A DNA stretch of 38,832 bases from Sneathiella sp. (GTDB lineage: Bacteria > Pseudomonadota > Alphaproteobacteria > Sneathiellales > Sneathiellaceae). The notes below the pieces were generated by a model. The model worked only from the letters and a program-made list of their open reading frames with translations, was not told the origin of the DNA and did not search any database. This document shows positions 34,260 to 38,832 of the stretch, one piece after another. The stretch is taken from positions 1 through 38,832 of the forward strand of contig JAESSA010000001.1 in NCBI GenBank assembly GCA_016764355.1, given 5' to 3'. A program made the position numbers and the translations under genes. Within the stretch, counting starts at the first letter, position 1. Every line of letters begins with the position of its first letter.

Positions 34260-35186
34260 ATGTATGATCTTCCTCCGCTCGGTGCCCTTCGCGCCTTTGA
34301 AGTTGTTTGCAGAACCGGTGGTATCCGGGCTGCTGCCCGTGAAATAGGGGTTACCCACAGTTCCATCAGCCGCCATATGGGAGAGTTAGAGACATGGTTG
34401 GGCACAGCCCTGTTTGAAAGATCTGCGGCGCGGCGGAGTATGGAGCTGACATCGGCAGGCAAGCAGCTTGGCTTGATTGCGGGGGAGGCCTTTCAGGATA
34501 TAGCAAGAGGGGTCGCCGCAATTCGGGAGACACGTCGCCACAACGAAGTTGTTGTCTCCACCACACAATCCATCGCTACCCGTTGGTTGCTGCCAAGGCT
34601 TCATATTTTTAATGAACGCTTTCCCCATATCGAGATTTCAGTCCGGGTGGATCAAAGACCAATTGATTTTAAAGGGGATCAAGCAGATTTAGCCATTCGA
34701 ATGGGGCGGGGAAAATGGCCGGGATTAAATGCCACACCGCTTATGGGAGATTATTTAGCCCCCGTAATGAGCCCTGCTTTAAAGGATCAATATCCTTTTA
34801 GAAGTTTGGATGATTGGCTGAGTAGGGGGCCATTGCTCCATGATCTTGATCCCGATGCCAATTGGAAAATATGGAAGGATCGATTTGGCCCCGAAAGCCT
34901 TGATATGAATAAAGGACCGCAAATAACCTCCTCTGATTTAGTGCTGCGGGCTGCGGCTTTAAAGCAGGGTGTGGCCCTTGGACGGCTAGCCCTTGCTATG
35001 GATGAATTGGAAAGCGCACAATTGGTCCGGTTGTCCGATGATTATATGCATATTGAGGAGGCCTATTGGGTCGTGACGCCGCTCAACCGCAAACGCCCCA
35101 ATTATGTGGACGGTTTTATCGACTGGATTTTGGAGGAAGGCGCGGCGCTGCAGAAAGTGATGGCTCGTAAAATGATAGAAGCTTAA
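34260..35186 (+). CDS. LysR-family transcription regulator (GcvA-like)
   Basis: About 308 aa from the ATG at 34260 (MYDLPPLGALRAFEVV), where GcvA-type proteins usually begin; an in-frame ATG at 34218 would add 14 atypical residues. Neither has a strong Shine-Dalgarno. The N-terminal helix-turn-helix includes 'GGIRAAAREIGVTHSSISRHMGELE' and 'LGTALFERSAARRSMELTSAGKQL'. The effector domain contains 'STTQSIATRWLLPRLHIFNERFPHIEISV' and 'ADLAIRMGRGKWPG', typical of the GcvA branch. It is divergent from the GST/LysE pair and probably controls it. Its stop overlaps that of the convergent TetR gene. Confidence 0.92.
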   Translation: MYDLPPLGALRAFEVVCRTGGIRAAAREIGVTHSSISRHMGELETWLGTALFERSAARRSMELTSAGKQLGLIAGEAFQDIARGVAAIRETRRHNEVVVSTTQSIATRWLLPRLHIFNERFPHIEISVRVDQRPIDFKGDQADLAIRMGRGKWPGLNATPLMGDYLAPVMSPALKDQYPFRSLDDWLSRGPLLHDLDPDANWKIWKDRFGPESLDMNKGPQITSSDLVLRAAALKQGVALGRLALAMDELESAQLVRLSDDYMHIEEAYWVVTPLNRKRPNYVDGFIDWILEEGAALQKVMARKMIEA

Positions 35187-35770
35187 GGGATGAGTAAAAG
35201 TTGTGCCATGGATTTCTTCAATGTTTTGGAGGCCCGCATCGGTGACCAGCCGCGATCTCCGACAAACAGATCCCACGACTGCATTGAGACGCTTACCCAA
35301 AGGTAATCCGCCGCATCACTTGCAGACCAAAGGGGAGAGAGCTTTTCATCTCGCGCTAAACTTTCTGTAAGGCGGTGAAATATTCCATGAAGGTCTTTCA
35401 TGCGATCATTCCAGGCAAAGGCAGCGTCGGGGTCGTGTTTACGTAAAGCGATCAGATCAGTGGCAACGGGGTGAATGATGGGCACAAATTCAAACCAGAC
35501 GGTTAGACATTTATCCAAGCGTTCACTTGCAGATACTGTCTCGATTGCCTGTTCCAAATTTTCTATAATATTCTCTCTCTCGTCCGCGCGCTTGACCAAA
35601 GCATCAAGCAGTCCGCCACGGGATTTAAAGTGGATATAGATTGATTGGCGGGTAATTCCCACAGCCTTTGCAATGTCTGCCATGGAAACATTTGCCCCGC
35701 CTTGGGCTACCAAATCCCACGCCTTATCCAGTATTTCTTCTCGCGTTCGTTCGCTTTTCATTTTTTTCAT
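35183..35770 (-). CDS. TetR-family transcription regulator
   Basis: 195 aa. The N-terminal DNA-binding domain reads 'REEILDKAWDLVAQGGANVSMADIAKAVGITRQSIYIHFKSRGGLLDALVKR'. The C-terminal ligand-binding domain (about 70-195) is helical, with no specific ligand signature I recognise. It is divergent from the DUF1330-like gene, and the 85-bp gap holds a perfect 14-bp inverted repeat, so it most likely represses that gene and itself. It ends in a 4-bp overlap with the LysR gene. Confidence 0.92.
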   Translation of the reverse strand: MKKMKSERTREEILDKAWDLVAQGGANVSMADIAKAVGITRQSIYIHFKSRGGLLDALVKRADERENIIENLEQAIETVSASERLDKCLTVWFEFVPIIHPVATDLIALRKHDPDAAFAWNDRMKDLHGIFHRLTESLARDEKLSPLWSASDAADYLWVSVSMQSWDLFVGDRGWSPMRASKTLKKSMAQLLLIP

Positions 35771-35798
35771 AAGACAGCACTAGCACCAATTTCATTTC

Positions 35799-35839
35799 TT
35801 GACACGTGTAAACTTTTAGTATTTTTTTACACGTGTCAA
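35799..35839. promoter_or_regulatory. operator-like inverted repeat with two ACACGTGT cores
   Basis: TTGACACGTGTAAA (35799-35812) and TTTACACGTGTCAA (35826-35839) form perfect 14-bp arms with a 13-bp spacer. Each arm contains its own 8-bp palindrome ACACGTGT, with the cores 27 bp apart. This fits two TetR dimers. Both arms include TTGACA-like sequence pointing in opposite directions. Confidence 0.8.
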
Positions 35840-35855
35840 ATTATTGGAGAACAGA

Positions 35856-36311
35856 ATGAAAAATATAGAAACGAGATTGGCTGTATTGATTAATGTCTAT
35901 GGAGAAGGGGCAGATGAGGGAACCCCCACTAAAGCGCAGTGGCGGCATTTGTTGGAAACGGAATCTGCTGGAAAAACCACTTTAATTAATTTCTTCAAAA
36001 TGCGGGATACTGCGGAATATCCAGGAACATCGATCTATGCACAAAATCCGGGGACCGGGGAGCAGGCCTTTATGCGGTACGCAGAGGTAAGTGTTCCCAC
36101 ATTGGAAAAGGTCGGAGGCAATTTCCTGCTTCACGGACCCTTTGATGGCATGTTCACAGGAGATGCGGAAGATTGGGATGTTATTGTCGTGGGAACTTAT
36201 CCGAACAGGGGGGCGGTGCTCGCCTTATTTGAGAACGCCGATTATCAAAGTGCTTTTGTCCACCGTAGTGCGGCTTGTTCCCGGCAAAAGGTATTTATTT
36301 GTGGTGCATAA
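35856..36311 (+). CDS. DUF1330-like protein
   Basis: About 151 aa from the ATG at 35856 with TTGGAGA upstream; an in-frame TTG 4 codons earlier lies in that ribosome binding site and is rejected. The C-terminal two-thirds looks like a DUF1330/dimeric alpha-beta barrel: 'AFMRYAEVSVPTLEKVGGNFLLHGPF', 'WDVIVVGTYPNRGAVLALFENADYQSAFVHRSAACSRQ' (in two blocks). The N-terminal part (MKNIETRLAVLINVYGEG) is less familiar. Function is unknown. It is transcribed away from the TetR gene across the double ACACGTGT site, and precedes the nitrile hydratase genes by 112 bp. Confidence 0.8.
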   Translation: MKNIETRLAVLINVYGEGADEGTPTKAQWRHLLETESAGKTTLINFFKMRDTAEYPGTSIYAQNPGTGEQAFMRYAEVSVPTLEKVGGNFLLHGPFDGMFTGDAEDWDVIVVGTYPNRGAVLALFENADYQSAFVHRSAACSRQKVFICGA

Positions 36312-36363
36312 TCAGAGCCTTGAGCTTTGCAACACTATAAAATTGATTGTGACTTGAACATGA

Positions 36364-36423
36364 GTTCGAAAATGTATCATGATGGGGTACACGTCTGGCT
36401 ATATTTTCGAACAGGAGGCCTCC
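36364..36423 (+). promoter_or_regulatory. nitrile hydratase leader: inverted repeat and palindromic ribosome binding site
   Basis: GTTCGAAAAT (36364-36373) and ATTTTCGAAC (36403-36412) are perfect 10-bp arms. Directly after them, GGAGGCCTCC (36414-36423) is a perfect palindrome containing the ribosome binding site and touching the ATG. Candidate promoter parts are TTGAAC (36354-36359) and TATCAT (36375-36380), spaced only 15 bp. The repeat may be an operator or fold in mRNA. Confidence 0.6.
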
Positions 36424-37041
36424 ATGGGTCACAACCACAAACATAGCGCGCCGCTCTCAGATACCGTTTTGCGGGTTAAAAGCCTTGAATCCTTGCTTGT
36501 TGAGAAAGGGCTTGTGGATACTGCCGGTTTGGATGCGCTGGTTGAGCGCTATGAGCATCAAGTTGGGCCCAGAAATGGCGCGGCTGTGGTGGCTAAGTCG
36601 TGGGTTGACCCGGGCTTTAAAGAAAGATTGATGAAGGATGCTTCTGCGGCGATCGCCGAGCTTGGTTATAGCGGCGCGCAAGGGGAGGAGTTGGTTGCGG
36701 TGGAAAATACCGATGCGGTGCATAATGTGGTGGTTTGCACATTATGTTCTTGTTATCCGTGGCCGGTCCTCGGGTTACCGCCCGTCTGGTATAAATCAGC
36801 CCCTTATCGGTCGCGTGTAGTGAGAGAGCCGCGAGCAGTCTTAAAAGAATTTGGAACGGAGCTTTCCGCAGATACTGAAGTGCGTGTTTGGGATAGTACT
36901 GCAGAGACAAGGTATCTTGTCATCCCGCAGCGGCCTGTAGGATCCGAGAATATGTCCGAAGAAGCACTGGCTGCCCTTGTGAGCCGTGACAGTATGATCG
37001 GCGTGACTGTTGCTTTAAATCCAACGGAGGAGGCAGCCTGA
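36424..37041 (+). CDS. nthA: nitrile hydratase alpha subunit, cobalt type
   Basis: About 205 aa from the ATG at 36424 ([11 protein letters not shown]), which follows AGGAGG; an in-frame ATG at 36379 lies inside the leader repeat and is rejected. With the beta subunit it hydrates nitriles to amides in the cytoplasm. The metal-binding claw is VCTLCSC with C105, C108, S109 and C110. Thr106 in CTLCSC marks the cobalt type (iron enzymes have Ser). '[19 protein letters not shown]' and '[15 protein letters not shown]' are further family motifs. The stop overlaps the beta-subunit start (TGATG). No amidase gene is adjacent. Confidence 0.96.
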   Translation: MGHNHKHSAPLSDTVLRVKSLESLLVEKGLVDTAGLDALVERYEHQVGPRNGAAVVAKSWVDPGFKERLMKDASAAIAELGYSGAQGEELVAVENTDAVHNVVVCTLCSCYPWPVLGLPPVWYKSAPYRSRVVREPRAVLKEFGTELSADTEVRVWDSTAETRYLVIPQRPVGSENMSEEALAALVSRDSMIGVTVALNPTEEAA

Positions 37042-37703
37042 TGGACGGTGTTCATGATATGGGCGGCATGCACGGCATGGGTCCGGTAGAGGCGGAAGAA
37101 AACGAGCCTGTTTTCCACGGGGAGTGGGAAAAGAGGATGTTCGCCATGAATAACGCTGTCAGTGCGCTGGGCGTTCGCAATATCGACGAATCCCGCCATG
37201 CAAGAGAGCGCATGAACCCCGGTAAATACTTATCCAGCAGTTATTACGAGATTTGGCTCGATGGGTTGGTTCGTGGCTTGACGGAAAAAGGACTTGTTAG
37301 CGAAGAAGAATTGTCCGGCAAAATTGCGCCGATACCTGTAACAATTGATCATAGGCCCAAATTAACAGCCGAAAACGTGTCAAATATGATGAATAAGGGT
37401 GCGGACTATGTTCGGGACACAGGAAAGCCACCCAGCTTCAAAGTCGGGGACACGGTTCGGGGGCGCAATATTCATCCAAAAGGCCATACCCGACTTCCCC
37501 GTTATGCACGAGGGCATGTAGGAGAGGTCGTAAATGATTACGGCATTCATGTTTTTGCTGATGCCAGCGCCGAGGGCCGGGAAGATCATCAACATTTATA
37601 CAATGTGCGTTTTTCTTCTATTGAGCTTTGGGGAGAAGACGGAACCCCTGGAGATTATATTTATATTGACCTTTGGGATGATCATTTGGAGATGTCGTCA
37701 TGA
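37041..37703 (+). CDS. nthB: nitrile hydratase beta subunit
   Basis: 220 aa. '[16 protein letters not shown]' is the standard beta-subunit N-terminus. 'FHGEWEKRMFAMNNAV', 'SSYYEIWLDGLVRGLTEKGLV' and the C-terminal SH3-like barrel 'FKVGDTVRGRNIHPKGHTRLPRYARGHVGEV' (in blocks), 'LYNVRFSSIELWGE' and 'DLWDDHLE' follow. It pairs with the alpha subunit and supplies Arg residues near the metal site. It overlaps the alpha gene by 1 bp and the accessory gene by 4 bp, so all three are translationally coupled. Confidence 0.96.
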   Translation: MDGVHDMGGMHGMGPVEAEENEPVFHGEWEKRMFAMNNAVSALGVRNIDESRHARERMNPGKYLSSSYYEIWLDGLVRGLTEKGLVSEEELSGKIAPIPVTIDHRPKLTAENVSNMMNKGADYVRDTGKPPSFKVGDTVRGRNIHPKGHTRLPRYARGHVGEVVNDYGIHVFADASAEGREDHQHLYNVRFSSIELWGEDGTPGDYIYIDLWDDHLEMSS

Positions 37704-38062
37704 GCGATTTTGATAAAGCGCTGATTGAGATGGCGATTCCGCGCAATGATGAAGGGCCAGTTTTTGATGAGCCCTGGCAAGCACAAGCCTTCGCATTGAC
37801 GGTCAAATTGAACGAGTCCGGGCATTTCACTTGGGGTGAATGGGCGGATATTTTTGGCGCTGAAATTGCGCGGGCGTCGAAAGACGGGCGTGGATGCGGC
37901 AACGAAAATTACTATTTGTGCTGGCTTGCGGCATTGGAGACAATTGTGACGGCTAAGAATATTTTAAGTGCTGCGCAGATTGCTGACCGAAAAGAAGGGT
38001 GGCGTCACGCGAACGAGCATACGGAATATGGAAAATCCATTGAACTGGATCATGCTCACTAA
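37700..38062 (+). CDS. nitrile hydratase accessory/activator protein
   Basis: A 120-aa protein like the p14K/NhlE activators of cobalt nitrile hydratases, which deliver cobalt and carry out alpha-subunit maturation by self-subunit swapping. 'FDEPWQAQAFALTVKLNESGHFTWGEWADIFGAEI' (in blocks) resembles the beta-subunit N-terminal region from which this family derives. 'NENYYLCWLAALETIV' follows. The His-rich tail (HANEHTEYGKSIELDHAH) could bind metal. ATGA overlap with nthB. It is the last gene of the operon. Confidence 0.9.
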   Translation: MSDFDKALIEMAIPRNDEGPVFDEPWQAQAFALTVKLNESGHFTWGEWADIFGAEIARASKDGRGCGNENYYLCWLAALETIVTAKNILSAAQIADRKEGWRHANEHTEYGKSIELDHAH

Positions 38063-38129
38063 AGACTATGCAAAAACACCGTTTGGGATTATGTCTCTGT
38101 CCAATTGTTCTTAATTGATAGGTGATCGT

Positions 38130-38402
38130 GTGCAAGATACTCCTTCTTTTTCCATGCCGGACATGGAAACAAAAGCCAAATTGGATAAAGCCGCAGAAAT
38201 ACTGACGGCCCATATGGATCAAGCTCTTCTAGAATGTGTTGAAGGGGGCCTTGAGCGGGATCATTTCAATGCGGCTGTGGTTGCAACTTTGCTCCAGACT
38301 ATGGAGACAAGCCTTGGCGGTTCCGCGCAAGTTGCAGGCGCACTCCACGAAATGGCCCATATGGCCGCCCAAGCGGCGGAACGTGACGCGCAAGCTAAGT
38401 AA
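38130..38402 (+). CDS. small hypothetical protein
   Basis: About 90 aa from a GTG at 38130 preceded by AGGTGA; a TTG at 38115 is less likely. I do not recognise the family. The sequence is mostly helical by eye, Ala/Met/Glu-rich, with 'LDKAAEILTAHMDQALLECVEG' and 'ALHEMAHMAAQAAERDAQAK'. It has no signal peptide or membrane helix. It follows the nitrile hydratase operon by 67 bp with a separate ribosome binding site, and an intrinsic terminator starts 7 bases after its stop. It may or may not belong to the nitrile hydratase transcript. Confidence 0.65.
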   Translation: MQDTPSFSMPDMETKAKLDKAAEILTAHMDQALLECVEGGLERDHFNAAVVATLLQTMETSLGGSAQVAGALHEMAHMAAQAAERDAQAK

Positions 38403-38408
38403 GCCATA

Positions 38409-38435
38409 AAAAAGGCGCCAATCTGGCGCCTTTTT
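38409..38435. terminator. bidirectional intrinsic terminator
   Basis: AAAAAGGCGCCA (38409-38420) and TGGCGCCTTTTT (38424-38435) form a perfect 12-bp stem with a 3-base loop and T-runs on both strands. It serves the small hypothetical gene and the convergent dehydrogenase gene. Confidence 0.9.
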
Positions 38436-38455
38436 GTTGTTCAGGATATTTGTAA

Positions 38456-38832
38456 TCAGTCCCGTGTATGAATAGGCAAACCCAACAAGGCGCGGCGACG
38501 GAGCCATAGGCTCGGACGGTAGCGTTCTTCCCCTGTAATGGCTTGTAACTGCTCAAGAATACGCAATGTGTTTTTGCTGCCCATGTAATCGGCAAGCTCC
38601 ACGGAACCCAGCGGATAGTTGAGGCCAAGTTTCATGCCCTTGTCGATATCCTCAGGGGTGGCAACGCCAATCTGTGCCATTTCGCAACCAAGATTGGCCA
38701 CCATGGCGCGGATGCGCTGGGCGATAAAGCCGGGGCAATCTTTGATACGTGTTACAGCATTGGCATTTTTGGATAAGGCTGCCATGACACTTTCAACAAT
38801 TGTATCGTCAGCGCCGGGGGCTGCCATGACGG
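38456..38832 (-). CDS. 3-hydroxyacyl-CoA dehydrogenase, C-terminal part, 5' end off window
   Basis: About 125 codons are open to the right edge; the frame continues past the internal ATG at 38827, so the start is outside. The sequence 'KDCPGFIAQRIRAMVANLGCEMAQIGVATPEDIDKGMKLGLNYPLG' (in blocks) is the C-terminal 3HCDH domain, with 'VELADYMGSKNTLRILEQL' and 'YRPSLWLRRRALLGLPIH' after it. The ending resembles the last domain of long (about 500-aa) PaaH/3-hydroxybutyryl-CoA dehydrogenase-type proteins. It oxidises 3-hydroxyacyl-CoA with NAD in fatty-acid or aromatic degradation; the exact pathway cannot be told here. Confidence 0.88.
   Translation of the reverse strand, partial: VMAAPGADDTIVESVMAALSKNANAVTRIKDCPGFIAQRIRAMVANLGCEMAQIGVATPEDIDKGMKLGLNYPLGSVELADYMGSKNTLRILEQLQAITGEERYRPSLWLRRRALLGLPIHTRD

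Noticed and set aside
1-38832. CRISPR array, prophage or complete insertion sequence
   Set aside because: No regularly spaced short repeats, phage structural genes or transposase genes were seen on either strand.

Overview
The window looks like a chromosomal segment of an alphaproteobacterium of moderate GC content. The best evidence is the gene string aroA-cmk-rpsA-sppA-ihfB-lapA followed, on the same strand, by pyrF-trpF-trpB-trpA-accD-folC. A TIGR02300-type zinc-ribbon gene and tRNA-Ala(GGC) lie divergently beside aroA. I recall both arrangements as typical of Alphaproteobacteria. Genus and order cannot be fixed from the sequence alone.

Left part (1-4604): the start of a small conserved gene running off the edge, ribA (GTP cyclohydrolase II behind a degenerate RibB-like domain), an orphan OmpR-type response regulator, a decayed aldo/keto reductase, a divergent serine resolvase, and about 0.6 kb of AT-rich DNA without a credible gene. 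This reads as a recombination scar.

Type I secretion operon (4605-15715, + strand): five tightly spaced genes encode a 1296-aa multidomain secreted protein, a 967-aa protein joining a periplasmic amino-acid-type binding domain to an MscS channel, a TolC-like outer-membrane channel, an ABC exporter whose ATPase motifs are strongly altered, and an HlyD-like adaptor. The binding-protein/MscS fusion inside a secretion operon, with an exporter lacking the canonical signature, catalytic Glu and H-loop His, is the strongest candidate for an undescribed system.

Housekeeping block (15767-30844, mostly - strand): folC, accD, trpA, trpB, trpF and pyrF, then an accessory insert (WYL regulator, GST-like protein, TetR, YciI-like protein, DNA-3-methyladenine glycosylase), then lapA, ihfB, sppA, rpsA, cmk and aroA. 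The accessory genes carry clear operator-like inverted repeats. A strong intrinsic terminator lies inside the sppA coding sequence, just downstream of rpsA.

Right part (30964-38832): tRNA-Ala with a perfect leader hairpin and a terminator; two LysE-family exporters, an SDR, a glutathionyl-hydroquinone-reductase-like GST, LysR and TetR regulators, and a DUF1330-like protein. After these comes a cobalt-type nitrile hydratase operon (alpha, beta, accessory protein) with a perfect inverted repeat and a palindromic ribosome binding site in its leader. A small unknown protein, a bidirectional terminator and the C-terminal end of a 3-hydroxyacyl-CoA dehydrogenase close the window.
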